Assembly: GCA_963795775.1 (NCBI GenBank)
Contig: CAWCJL010000003.1
Span: forward strand, 763,251 to 827,250
Length of the DNA: 64,000 nucleotides
From: CAWCJL01 sp963795775
GTDB taxonomy: Bacteria; Acidobacteriota; Terriglobia; Terriglobales; Acidobacteriaceae
Reading direction: 5' to 3'
Shown: in pieces, positions 55,132-63,965 of the stretch
Layout of the letters: the number at the start of each line of letters is the position of its first letter
Position numbering within the stretch: the first letter of the stretch is position 1
Position numbers and translations under genes: made by a program
Notes under the pieces: model-generated
Databases searched by the model: none
Seen by the model: the letters and a program-made list of their open reading frames with translations, nothing else
What the model was told of the DNA's origin: nothing

Positions 55132-56238
55132 CTAGCGGCAACGTTCCGTAAAACATAGCTGCTTACTGAAAAACGGCAGAACATGGTTCTGGAACCTATC
55201 GGCAACCGCACTGGTGTGCGTGCCGGAGTAAATCTCAAAGCTGTTCGAAATTCCGTAGTTATCCAACACGTTGTGCAGCTTGATCGCGTCGAAGCGCAAA
55301 CCGTCCTGGTCGCCCACGTCCATGGAAATGGCGCGGTACTGCTTCAGGTTTCCGATGTACTGGTCGACGAACGCCAGAGGCGCATTCGCTGCGTATTTCG
55401 CGACGATCTCCGGCTGCGGAACACCATCTTTGGTCGGCAGGTCGAAATACAGGGGCGGGTTCTTCGGATCCGGCGCCCACGCCGCTGCCGCCGCAAACGG
55501 AGCGGAGCCGAACCCAGGCGACTGCGCTGCGAGATCGGCCGGAGACTTGGCCTCGGTGACCTTTTTCTCAGCGGCGAGAGCACGTTCTTTGGCCTGCTCC
55601 GCCGGGCCGGGGCCGCCACCGGTCATCGGAGACAAGCAGCAAGGACTCATGATGTACAGGGCACCGAAGACCTCGGGATGCTTCATCCCGATGCGCGACG
55701 CGCCGTATCCGCCCATGGAGTGACCCACCAGGCCGCGGCTCTCACGATCGGGAATGGTCCGGTAGTGAGCGTCGATGTAGGCGACCACGTCGTGGTAGAT
55801 GAATCGTGCGAAGTCACCGGTGGTTTCAGAACTCGAATACATGGAGCCGTTGTAGATGGTCTTGGAGTCGGGCAGGACGACAATCATCTCCTGCGATCCC
55901 TGTGCGAAGGCCCCTTCGATAGTTTGCGGAACGTGGATTTCATGGGTCCACTGCTCGGCGCCGATGGAATAGCCATGTAGCGCGTAGACGACGGGATAGC
56001 GGCGCTTCAACTCTCTTTGGTAGCTCGGCGGAAGAAAGACGATCACGTCGCGGTCGACCGCCTCGCCTTCAAGGTTGCCTTCGAGCGCCGTGCCGTGGAT
56101 CTTGAGGTGCTCGACCGTAACAGGCTTCGCACCGGGTACCGGCGCAGGAACAATGGTTTGCACCTGTGCGAAAACCGACGGTCCCGGCCCGAGAATTGTT
56201 GCCATCGCACAGGCGCAAAGTAGCTTTGTAAGTTTCAT
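55132..56238 (-). CDS. Secreted alpha/beta-hydrolase esterase (CE1/esterase D-like)
   Basis: A 368-residue exported esterase. Signal peptide at about 1-25 (LLCACAMATILG then PSVFAQ). The fold motifs are VIVFLPPSYQ and YPVVYALHGYSIG (oxyanion), the catalytic Ser in GLVGHSMGGYGASRIG, and a likely His in EIYSGTHTSAVADRF; Asp is probably in MDVGDQDGLRFD. An Ala/Glu-rich insert lies in the middle (AEQAKERALAAEKKVTEAK). It may remove acetyl or feruloyl groups from xylan. The ATG at 56238 replaces a TTG start at 56253. It lies directly upstream of the GH3 gene and divergent from a second esterase. Confidence 0.85.
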   Translation of the reverse strand: MKLTKLLCACAMATILGPGPSVFAQVQTIVPAPVPGAKPVTVEHLKIHGTALEGNLEGEAVDRDVIVFLPPSYQRELKRRYPVVYALHGYSIGAEQWTHEIHVPQTIEGAFAQGSQEMIVVLPDSKTIYNGSMYSSSETTGDFARFIYHDVVAYIDAHYRTIPDRESRGLVGHSMGGYGASRIGMKHPEVFGALYIMSPCCLSPMTGGGPGPAEQAKERALAAEKKVTEAKSPADLAAQSPGFGSAPFAAAAAWAPDPKNPPLYFDLPTKDGVPQPEIVAKYAANAPLAFVDQYIGNLKQYRAISMDVGDQDGLRFDAIKLHNVLDNYGISNSFEIYSGTHTSAVADRFQNHVLPFFSKQLCFTERCR

Positions 56239-56615
56239 TCTGTGTCTAGCCAAAGGGATTATTGAATGGAGAAAAAATCGATGTTTCCACTGCAGGGCGA
56301 ACGGAATGTCTTCTGGTCATTGCCTAGCCCAGCCCTCAGTTCCATAGAATTCTGAATGAACGCCTCAATTGGCACACCGCAAATATATCCATAGCCTGCA
56401 GCGCACACAATCCAGAAAGTGCGCGTGTCGGAACTGCCCTCCCATGATTGCCTGCCAGCCAATAAGCCTTCTCGATGCGCCTCCTCGCAGCAGCTACCGA
56501 AAGGTTTGAAACAATCACCCGATTCGATCCCCTTCACGGTACCATCACGTGTCGATATCGGGCATTTACTCGAGACGCCCAAGTGCGGAACAATCGCTTC
56601 GGAAGGAACGGATCA
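56239..56615. other. Divergent promoter region between two esterase genes
   Basis: A 377-bp spacer between divergent genes that should contain both promoters. I could find no palindrome like the gal operator. A minus-strand open frame of 107 codons (56259-56582) is cysteine-rich and lacks a ribosome-binding site, so it is not accepted as a gene. Confidence 0.5.
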
Positions 56616-57848
56616 ATGAGATGGATATTCGCGGCTGTGGCGCTGAGCGCGACGCTTTGCTTTGGGCAGGCTCAGGTGGACTTTAAACCTGCTCCCTCGA
56701 ATGTTCTGGATGCGCAGTTTCCGAAGGTCGACAGCAGTTCGCGGGTGCAGATTCGCTTCAAGGCGCCTGAGGCGACCAAGGTCAAACTGAACTTCTGGAG
56801 CGGCCCGAAGGTGGATATGGAGAAGCAACCTGACGGCTTCTGGACCGTAACCACGCCGCCCATGGCTCCAGGCCTGCACTACTACACGATCGTGGTGGAT
56901 GGCGCTGAGGTCAGCGACCCGGCTAGCACCGCCTACTTCGGAGGAGGCAAATGGGCCAGCGCGGTCGAGGTTCCGGAAGCGGGAGTGGACTTCTACCTGC
57001 CGAAAGATGTTCCGCACGGCCAGGTGCGCGAAATCTGGTACCACTCGAGCGTCACAGGAACCTGGCGGCATGCCTTCGTCTACCTGCCGCCGAACTATGA
57101 CGACTCGAAGACCCGATACCCAGTGCTCTATCTGCAACACGGCGGCGGCGAAAACGAGAGCGGCTGGGTACGCCAGGGAAAAGCCAACTTCATCCTCGAC
57201 AACCTGATTGCCAGCGGAAACACCAGGCCGATGATCATCGTCATGGCTGACGGCTATGCCACCCGCTCCGGTTATCAGGTTCCTGACCTCACGGGAGAGC
57301 CGTTCGGCTCACCGGCCTTCGTCAAAGTGATGCAGGAGCGGATGGGCGCCTTTGAAGACGACATGGTTCAGGTGCTGATCCCGTTCGTGGACAAGACCTT
57401 CCGAACCCTGCCCGATCGAGACCACCGCGCAATGGCCGGCCTGTCCATGGGCGGCATGCAGACCTTTCAGGTAACGTTCGATCATCTCGATCTCTTCTCC
57501 TACATCGGCGGATTCAGTGGAGCGACAAACGTGTTCCTGACAGGCACAGGCAAGCTGGACACGAAGACCGCGTTCCACGGAGCCATGGCCGACCCTGCCG
57601 CCTTCGCCGCGAAGGTGCACCTGCTCTGGATTGGCGTCGGAACGAAGGAGCCGGAACGGATGAAGACAGCACTGGAGGGTCTCAATACCGCGCTCGACGA
57701 AGGGCACATCAAGCACGTCTTCTACGAGTCGCCAGGCACCGATCACGAGTGGCAGACGTGGCGCCGCGATCTTAAGGACTTCGCACCGCGCCTGTTCCAG
57801 ACCGGCAAGAAAACGCCGTCCACCGCTTCGCGACCACGAGGCATGTAA
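56616..57848 (+). CDS. Secreted esterase with N-terminal glycan-binding E-set domain (CE1-like)
   Basis: A 410-residue exported esterase. The signal peptide ends FGQAQ at about residue 18. An N-terminal E-set domain (about 38-120, VQIRFKAPEATKVKLNFWSG then PPMAPGLHYYTIVVDG) resembles that of glycogen-binding and xylan esterases. The esterase domain has YPVLYLQHGGGENESGW, the catalytic Ser in MAGLSMGGMQTF and His in GTDHEWQTWR; the acid residue is probably near LLWIGVGTKEPE. Similar proteins are feruloyl or acetylxylan esterases. GAAGGA lies 8 nt before the ATG. It is followed by xylB on the same strand. Confidence 0.88.
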   Translation: MRWIFAAVALSATLCFGQAQVDFKPAPSNVLDAQFPKVDSSSRVQIRFKAPEATKVKLNFWSGPKVDMEKQPDGFWTVTTPPMAPGLHYYTIVVDGAEVSDPASTAYFGGGKWASAVEVPEAGVDFYLPKDVPHGQVREIWYHSSVTGTWRHAFVYLPPNYDDSKTRYPVLYLQHGGGENESGWVRQGKANFILDNLIASGNTRPMIIVMADGYATRSGYQVPDLTGEPFGSPAFVKVMQERMGAFEDDMVQVLIPFVDKTFRTLPDRDHRAMAGLSMGGMQTFQVTFDHLDLFSYIGGFSGATNVFLTGTGKLDTKTAFHGAMADPAAFAAKVHLLWIGVGTKEPERMKTALEGLNTALDEGHIKHVFYESPGTDHEWQTWRRDLKDFAPRLFQTGKKTPSTASRPRGM

Positions 57849-57977
57849 GACGTCCATCGGCGCCGGTCAGAACCGAGAGATGGGATGAGCAGATCCCTCT
57901 GCGGCAATAGGTACGGCACCGTACTCCAGCGTTTCTAGCAGCCCAGGCAGCCGGAGTCGCGGCTGAACCTCTTCGTC

Positions 57978-57983
57978 TATAGT
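57978..57983 (+). promoter_or_regulatory. Candidate -10 element just before xylB
   Basis: TATAGT lies 6 nt before the xylB ATG, which would place the transcript start at or next to the start codon. No Shine-Dalgarno is visible in this short stretch. No good -35 hexamer is present at the expected position, so this is tentative. Confidence 0.3.
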
Positions 57984-57989
57984 GGGCGC

Positions 57990-59504
57990 ATGTATCTGGG
58001 CATCGATTGCGGAACGCAGGGAACCAAAGCGCTGCTGGTCAGTGCGGCGGGCACACCACTGGGGCGCGGTTACAGCAGGCACGAGATCATCGAACGCTCT
58101 TCCGGCGCTCGGGAGCAGGACCCGCAGTGGTGGGTGGACGCACTGCGCATCGCTACAAAGGAGGCTCTTGCTGCGGCGCCAAGCAGAGATGTGCTGGCGA
58201 TTGGCGTCTCAGGCCAGCAGCACGGGCTGGTGGTGCTGGACGAAGCCAAGCGCGTGATTCGGCCAGCAAAGCTGTGGAACGACACAGAGACCGCGCCGCA
58301 GAATGCCGAGATGATTGCCCGGTTGGGCGGGCGCACTGCCTTCTTTGAGCGATTCGGCATTCTGCCCCTCACGGGCTACACGCTGTCGAAGCTGCTGTGG
58401 TTGAAAGAGGTGGAGCCGGAGAACTTTGCACGCATTCGCCACATCCTGCTGCCGCATGAGTACCTCAATTTCTGGCTGACGGGGCAGATCAGCGCCGAGT
58501 ACGGCGATGCTTCGGGAACGGCTTTCTTCGATGTGCGGACTCGCAGTTGGGCGCGGGAGATTCTGGACGCGATTGATGGGGGAACGGGGCAGCTTTTCCG
58601 CGCACTTCCGCCGCTGCTCGCTTCGGACAGGATCGTCGGCAAGGTTCGTCCCGAGGTCGCGGCCGAGTTGGGTATCCCGCAAACCTGCCTCGTCTCGACC
58701 GGCGGCGGGGACAACATGATGGGCGCAATCGGCACGGGAAATGTAACCGAAGGTGTTGTGACCATGAGCCTTGGCACTTCTTCGACCGTGTACTCGTTCA
58801 GCAGCCAGCCCGTGCTGGATTCCACCGGCAATGTCGCGCCATTCTGTTCTTCTTCAGGCGGTTGGCTTCCGCTGGTCTGCACCATGAACGCTACTAACGT
58901 GGTGACGCAAACCTTGCAGGTCCTGGGGAAGACGGTTCAGGACATCGATCCTGCGCTGGAAATGACGCACCCCGGCGCGGATGGCCTGATGTTTTTTCCC
59001 TTTCTGAATGGCGAGCGAACCCCGGACCTGCCCTATGCCCGCGGATCGATCGTAGGGCTTTCGGCCAACAACTTCACGCCGCCGCACCTTATTCGCGCCG
59101 TCATTGAAGGCGTAAGCTTTGGCATCCTGAATGGGCTGAAGCTGGTCACCTCGGGCAAGCCCGTCGAGCGCATCCTGGTGATCGGCGGTGGAGCGCGCTC
59201 AGCGGCGTGGAGACAGCTACTGGCCGATGCGACCGGCGCGCTGATCCAGGTGCCTGCCGAGGATGAAGCCGGCTGCCTGGGGGCTGCGATGCAGGCGGCC
59301 TATGCGTTCGGGCATTACGTGGGGAAGCCGGAAAGCTTCAGCGAGATTGCCGCCCGCTTTGTGCGCGTCAGCGAAGAGAAAACGGCGAAGCCAAATCCCG
59401 CGCAGCGCGAGGCCTATCACCAGGCGATGCAGCGCTTTCAAGAGCGCTTGCGGGAACTGTACCCAGAGTCAGCCGCAGCCCTCGATGCCCTACGGCCACA
59501 GTAG
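57990..59504 (+). CDS. xylB: Xylulokinase
   Basis: A 504-residue FGGY-family kinase making D-xylulose-5-phosphate for the pentose phosphate pathway. The N-terminal motif is YLGIDCGTQGTKALLV, the substrate segment is GVSGQQHGLVVLD and PAKLWNDTET (Asp/Trp typical of xylulokinase), and the ATP-binding C-terminal signature is GGGARSAAWRQLLADATG. No xylose isomerase gene is found in the window, so its partner must be elsewhere. The ATG is not preceded by a clear ribosome-binding site. A hairpin at 59522-59560 follows. Confidence 0.93.
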   Translation: MYLGIDCGTQGTKALLVSAAGTPLGRGYSRHEIIERSSGAREQDPQWWVDALRIATKEALAAAPSRDVLAIGVSGQQHGLVVLDEAKRVIRPAKLWNDTETAPQNAEMIARLGGRTAFFERFGILPLTGYTLSKLLWLKEVEPENFARIRHILLPHEYLNFWLTGQISAEYGDASGTAFFDVRTRSWAREILDAIDGGTGQLFRALPPLLASDRIVGKVRPEVAAELGIPQTCLVSTGGGDNMMGAIGTGNVTEGVVTMSLGTSSTVYSFSSQPVLDSTGNVAPFCSSSGGWLPLVCTMNATNVVTQTLQVLGKTVQDIDPALEMTHPGADGLMFFPFLNGERTPDLPYARGSIVGLSANNFTPPHLIRAVIEGVSFGILNGLKLVTSGKPVERILVIGGGARSAAWRQLLADATGALIQVPAEDEAGCLGAAMQAAYAFGHYVGKPESFSEIAARFVRVSEEKTAKPNPAQREAYHQAMQRFQERLRELYPESAAALDALRPQ

Positions 59505-59521
59505 CCGGGCGGGCAAAAGAA

Positions 59522-59560
59522 AAGAGCCGCGCGGCCAATACTTCTGGTCGCACGGCTCTT
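59522..59560. terminator. Bidirectional terminator between xylB and the GH3 gene
   Basis: A 16-bp stem (AAGAGCCGCGCGGCCA with TGGTCGCACGGCTCTT, one mismatch and one wobble pair) has a 7-nt loop. On the minus strand it is followed by TTTTCTTTT, so it is a good terminator for the GH3 gene whose stop lies at 59626. On the plus strand the tail is poor, but the stem still lies 18 nt past the xylB stop. Confidence 0.7.
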
Positions 59561-59625
59561 GGGCTAAAACAGTTGCGGGACTTGAAAACTGCGAGCCAGC
59601 AGGTTCTCAGTTGTTCCTACACCAC

Positions 59626-62370
59626 CTATTTGGGAAGCGGTGCGCTGCCACGCACGGTGAAATCCGCTTCCGCTTTTTGCTGCGTGTCCACCGGCTGGGT
59701 TGATCCGACACTCAGGTGATAGGGTCCCGGAAGCACTGCACGGTCGCCCTTCTCATCGACACTGGAGATGGCGCGCGAATCGAGTGTCAATGTCACATCC
59801 CGGCTCTCGCCCGGTTCCAGACGCACGCGCTGAAAGCCCGCGAGCGCCCGCACAGGACCATCGCTCTGCGGCGTTTTCATATAGGCTTCAACCACCTCGT
59901 CGCCAGCGACCGCCCCGGTATTGTGCACGTTCACTGTGACAGATAAGGGATCGCCGGCTTTCAACTCGTGCGGGACCTGCACAGGCCCGTAGGTAAACCT
60001 CGTGTAGCTGAGCCCGTACCCGAAGCCCCACAGCGGCTTGCCTGTGTAATAGCGGTACGTACGGTTCTTCATGGAGTAGTTGGTAAACTCCGGCAGGTCC
60101 TGCGTTCCGTTGTAGAAGGTGACAGGCAAGCGACCTGCGGGATTGTTCTCGCCCTTCAGCGTTTTTGCGACTGCGGTGCCGCCGGCAACACCCGGATACC
60201 ATGCCTGCAGAACGGCGGCTGCGTGTTCCTTGGCCCAGCGCAGCGCGACCGCGCTCCCGCTCAGGTTCACAACGATAACCGGCTTTCCTGCGCCTGCCAC
60301 AGCCTCCAGCATGCGCTGCTGTGCTGGCGGCAGGTCAATGCTGGTGCGGTCGCCGCCCGAGAAGCCTTCAATGTGCACGGGCATCTCTTCGCCTTCCAAC
60401 TGAGGCGATAATCCAGTGAATGCGATGACGACATCCGACGCCTTCGCGACTGCTACAGCCTCGTCGAGTTGCGCCTGGGCCGGGGCCTGCCAGCTCAGTG
60501 TGACGCCGCCGCCGGCGGGGTCGCCCGCGTGGCTGTACTCCATCACGAACGAATGCGGATCTGTGTCATTCAGCGTGAGCTCGATGCGTGCCGGTTTCGC
60601 CCCCGACTGCACTGGTGGTGCAGTCGGGTTTGCGCCCGTGCCGACCTGGAAATTCCCCATGTTTAGCTTATTTCCGTTCAGGCTGCCCTCGCCCAGCACC
60701 TTGCCATCGACAACAAGCTTGTAAGTCTCTTTCGGGGAGTACGGGAAGGAATCGCCCGGCGCGACAATCAGCGTGTACTTGCCAGGCGCGGGCGCGCGGA
60801 AACTGCCGCTCCACCGTACCGAGTAGTCGTGGGTGTGCAGTTCAGGCACTGGAAACGCATCATGCCAGTCGTGCTGAATTGCCGTGTCGACCCGCACGGC
60901 TACGGGTACGCCTGTCAGATCCGGAGTCGCAAAATACTCCGTGCGCAGTCCGTCGCCGAATGCGGTACGCGGTACCGGAACCTCAAATCCATCGGCAAGA
61001 GTCGCACCCTGTGCGTAGCGCACCGTTTCGCCCGCGAACTCCTCCTTTATGCCGTCCAACGGCGTCACCGGGTGCAGCGGCTGCCCGTTGTAGTTGCCCT
61101 CCAGCGCGGTTAGTAAGTCCGCCGTCGGTCCAATCACCGCGATGGATCCCGAACCGGGCTTCAGTGGGAGCGCACCGTTGTTCTTCAGCAACACCATTGC
61201 CTCTTCGGCTGCCTGCAGCGCAACGGCACGATGCGCCTCGGACGCAATCTCGGAAGGCGGTACGTGATCGAGGGGCGATGTACCGACCGGGTCGAACATG
61301 CCCAATTGGAAGCGGGCCGTAAAGATGCGCTCAGCAGCACGCGTCACCTCGTCCTCAGACACCAGCCCCTGCTTCACTGCGTCCGGCAGCGTGTTGAAGC
61401 CCGGCGCCCAGATACTGCAGGAGAGGTCGGTTCCGGCCTTGAGAGAAATCGCAGCCGCATGCGGAATATCCGGAGCGTCGTGGTGCCCATGCGTGACGTC
61501 GACGATGGCGGCACAGTCGGAGACCACGAAACCCTTGAAGCCCCATGCGTCCCGGAGATGGTCCTTCAGCAGCATGGTGTTGGCACAAGCTGCGTGATTA
61601 TCGATGGCGTTATAGGCGCACATCACCGACTTCACATGGCCGTCCACCACAGTTTTGCGGAAGGCCGGCAGGTAAGTCTCCTCCAGGTCGCGGGGACTCA
61701 CAACAGCGTCAAAGGTGTGCCGCTGCGATTCCGGTCCGGAGTGAACGGCAAAGTGCTTGCTCGTCGCCACCGCTTTCGGTCGGTCTGGGTCAGGTCCCTG
61801 AACGCCCTGAATGAATGCCGTACCCATGGTGCCAGTCAAAAACGGATCCTCGCCATAGGTTTCCTGCCCACGGCCCCAGCGCGGATCGCGAAAGATATTG
61901 ATGTTGGGCGACCAGTAAGTCAGGCCGTAGAAGATGCGGTGATTGTCCTCGCGCTGCGCCTGGTTGTACTTGGCCCGCCCTTCAATGGAGATGATGTCGC
62001 CCATCCGATGCACGATGGACGGGTCCCACGTCGCAGCCATGCCGATGGCCTGGGGAAACACCGTCGCGTATCCGGCGCGCGCCACGCCGTGCAGGGCCTC
62101 ATTCCAGGTCTGGTAACTGGGCACGCCCAGGCGCGGGATGGCTTCACCCCAGTCCTCCAGCTCCGCGGCCTTCTCCTGGAGCGTCATGCGGCTGACCAGG
62201 TCCCGGGCACGTTCGGCCGCAGGCAGCTTCGGATCAAGCCACGCCGAAGTTGCATCCGTGTGTGCCTGGGCCAAGGCGACCGTGGGAAGCGCGGTGCATG
62301 CAGACAGCAAGCTCGTGAGCAGAAATGCAAACCGCACTCTGGACCGCCAAGAGAACGTGGGATCTAGCAC
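59626..62370 (-). CDS. Secreted GH3 beta-xylosidase-type glycosidase with PA14 domain
   Basis: A 914-residue family 3 glycosidase, paralogue of the gene at 52430-55096. The signal peptide is FAFLLTSLLSACTALPTVALAQ. The barrel includes YQTWNEALHGVARAGY, NIFRDPRWGRGQETYGEDPF, SKHFAVHSGPE and the nucleophile in GFVVSDCAAI; the PA14 insert is HDYSVRWSGSFRAPAPGKYT, and the second domain ends with PAGRLPVTFYNG. The GTG at 62370 is chosen because GGGAGG lies 8 nt upstream; the frame to 62454 starts inside a weak extension. The pattern fits beta-xylosidase more than glucosidase, but this is not certain. Confidence 0.9.
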   Translation of the reverse strand: MLDPTFSWRSRVRFAFLLTSLLSACTALPTVALAQAHTDATSAWLDPKLPAAERARDLVSRMTLQEKAAELEDWGEAIPRLGVPSYQTWNEALHGVARAGYATVFPQAIGMAATWDPSIVHRMGDIISIEGRAKYNQAQREDNHRIFYGLTYWSPNINIFRDPRWGRGQETYGEDPFLTGTMGTAFIQGVQGPDPDRPKAVATSKHFAVHSGPESQRHTFDAVVSPRDLEETYLPAFRKTVVDGHVKSVMCAYNAIDNHAACANTMLLKDHLRDAWGFKGFVVSDCAAIVDVTHGHHDAPDIPHAAAISLKAGTDLSCSIWAPGFNTLPDAVKQGLVSEDEVTRAAERIFTARFQLGMFDPVGTSPLDHVPPSEIASEAHRAVALQAAEEAMVLLKNNGALPLKPGSGSIAVIGPTADLLTALEGNYNGQPLHPVTPLDGIKEEFAGETVRYAQGATLADGFEVPVPRTAFGDGLRTEYFATPDLTGVPVAVRVDTAIQHDWHDAFPVPELHTHDYSVRWSGSFRAPAPGKYTLIVAPGDSFPYSPKETYKLVVDGKVLGEGSLNGNKLNMGNFQVGTGANPTAPPVQSGAKPARIELTLNDTDPHSFVMEYSHAGDPAGGGVTLSWQAPAQAQLDEAVAVAKASDVVIAFTGLSPQLEGEEMPVHIEGFSGGDRTSIDLPPAQQRMLEAVAGAGKPVIVVNLSGSAVALRWAKEHAAAVLQAWYPGVAGGTAVAKTLKGENNPAGRLPVTFYNGTQDLPEFTNYSMKNRTYRYYTGKPLWGFGYGLSYTRFTYGPVQVPHELKAGDPLSVTVNVHNTGAVAGDEVVEAYMKTPQSDGPVRALAGFQRVRLEPGESRDVTLTLDSRAISSVDEKGDRAVLPGPYHLSVGSTQPVDTQQKAEADFTVRGSAPLPK

Positions 62371-62636
62371 GCCTGAAACCTCCCTGGTAAACCGGCGGTG
62401 ATGCACGCCCAGAAAGCGCCGCCTGCACCGTGCCACAGTATATATATATTGCACGCCTGCTTGGTGCGGCCGCCGTGCTGCTTCATTCCCATGCAGCCTA
62501 TCTGCGGTCTACCCATGCACCGGGCCACTCGCAGCTCTTTGTCTCGTTGATTATGAAATAGGACGGCTCCGTGCCGTTGGCCAGCCTTGACTCACATCCT
62601 TGCGCCTCCGGTAAGTTCAATCGGAAGGAAGGCTTC
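62371..62636. promoter_or_regulatory. Divergent promoter region between GH3 and GH8 genes
   Basis: A 266-bp spacer between divergent genes. It holds an AT-rich stretch (TATATATAT, near 62439-62450), which may supply a -10 for the GH3 gene. No palindromic operator is visible. Confidence 0.4.
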
Positions 62637-63965
62637 ATGTTGCGTTTCAGGAAATCAGCGTCCACGCAGAAGTTCTGCTCCGATCTCTTACTCGCATTTG
62701 CCGTATTGGCCGCAGCCGCATACCCCAGTCATGCGCAACCGAAGCGAAGCGGTGCAGGTGCATTTGTAACCGGGAAATACCGCAATCTGTTTGTCGAGGA
62801 CGGCCATACCCCGCAGGAGGTACAGGCCAGGATTGATGCCGCTTATACGCAGCTTTTCCATGGAGATCCGCAAACCCAATCAGTGGTCTTTCCGGCAGGC
62901 AGTAACGCAAACGGTCCGCTGATGTACCTGACCGACTGGGCCAATCACGATGTGCGCACCGAGGGCATGTCGTACGGAATGATGATCACCGTCCAACTGG
63001 GCAAGAAGGCGGAATTCGATGCCCTGTGGAACTGGGCCAGGACGTACATGTACGTGAGCGACCCGAAGCATCCGTCGTTTGGATATTTCTCCTGGTCGTG
63101 CAAGACGGATGGCAGCCCCAATGAAGAAACGCCCGCGCCTGACGGTGAAGAATACTTCGCCATGTCGCTTCTGTTCGCTGGCAATCGATGGCCAGGTGGA
63201 CACGGCATCTACGACTACCACGCCGAGGCCGAGCGGCTGCTCACCGCCATGCGGCATCGCAAAGTGATCACCGGTATGACGAAATTCGGCCAGAGGAGCG
63301 TAGGCCCCGAGGTCAACGAACAGCACGGAATGATTCTGTTTGTTCCGGGGATCATGCCGCAACCCTTCACGGATCCTTCCTATCATCTGCCGGCATTTTA
63401 CGAACTGTGGGCCCGCTGGGGACCGCCTGCCGATCGCGCATTCTGGGCGCGCGCTGCCCAGGTGAGCCGAACCTTCTTCACCAAAACCACCAATCCGCAG
63501 ACGGGCCTGGCACCCGACTACGCCAACTTCGACGGAACACCGCGCGTCACGAAATTTCCCCAATCGGGTGAATTCGGCTACGACGCATGGCGCGTGGCGA
63601 GCAACTGGTCTGTGGATTGGTCCTGGTGGCATAAGGCGCGGCAGGAGGAGGTACTGAGTGATCGGATTCAGCGCTTCTTTGCCGGACAGGGTATCAACAC
63701 TTATGGCCCGGTATATACGCTGGATGGCAAACCCCTCGGCGCGACGCGGGGGCTTACGCATGAAGATCATCCGGGCGGGTTAGTAGGAACCAACGCCGTC
63801 GCCAGCCTTGCCGCAACCGACCGCAAGCGCGCCCGTCTTTTTACCGAAGCGCTGTGGAATACGGCGATTCCTTCCGGGCAGAACCGCTACTACGACGGCA
63901 TGCTCTACCTGATGAGCCTGATGCACCTCGGCGGCCAGTTTCGTATCTGGGTACCCGCTCGGTGA
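62637..63965 (+). CDS. Secreted GH8 reducing-end xylose-releasing exo-oligoxylanase (Rex-like)
   Basis: A 442-residue exported family 8 glycoside hydrolase. A signal peptide is visible (LLLAFAVLAAAAYPSHAQ). The Rex-type catalytic Glu109 lies in RTEGMSYGMMITVQL and the likely base Asp327 in NWSVDWSWW. Further family features are FGYFSWSCKTDG, PAPDGEEYFAMSLLFA and the YYDGMLYLMSLMHL end. Rex enzymes remove xylose from the reducing end of xylo-oligosaccharides, which suits the neighbouring xylosidases and XylB. The ATG at 62637 has AAGGAAGG upstream. The specificity is inferred from motif similarity. Confidence 0.85.
   Translation: MLRFRKSASTQKFCSDLLLAFAVLAAAAYPSHAQPKRSGAGAFVTGKYRNLFVEDGHTPQEVQARIDAAYTQLFHGDPQTQSVVFPAGSNANGPLMYLTDWANHDVRTEGMSYGMMITVQLGKKAEFDALWNWARTYMYVSDPKHPSFGYFSWSCKTDGSPNEETPAPDGEEYFAMSLLFAGNRWPGGHGIYDYHAEAERLLTAMRHRKVITGMTKFGQRSVGPEVNEQHGMILFVPGIMPQPFTDPSYHLPAFYELWARWGPPADRAFWARAAQVSRTFFTKTTNPQTGLAPDYANFDGTPRVTKFPQSGEFGYDAWRVASNWSVDWSWWHKARQEEVLSDRIQRFFAGQGINTYGPVYTLDGKPLGATRGLTHEDHPGGLVGTNAVASLAATDRKRARLFTEALWNTAIPSGQNRYYDGMLYLMSLMHLGGQFRIWVPAR

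Noticed and set aside
56259..56582. 107-codon cysteine-rich frame upstream of the esterase gene
   Set aside because: No ribosome-binding site and it spans the divergent promoter region; no recognisable family.
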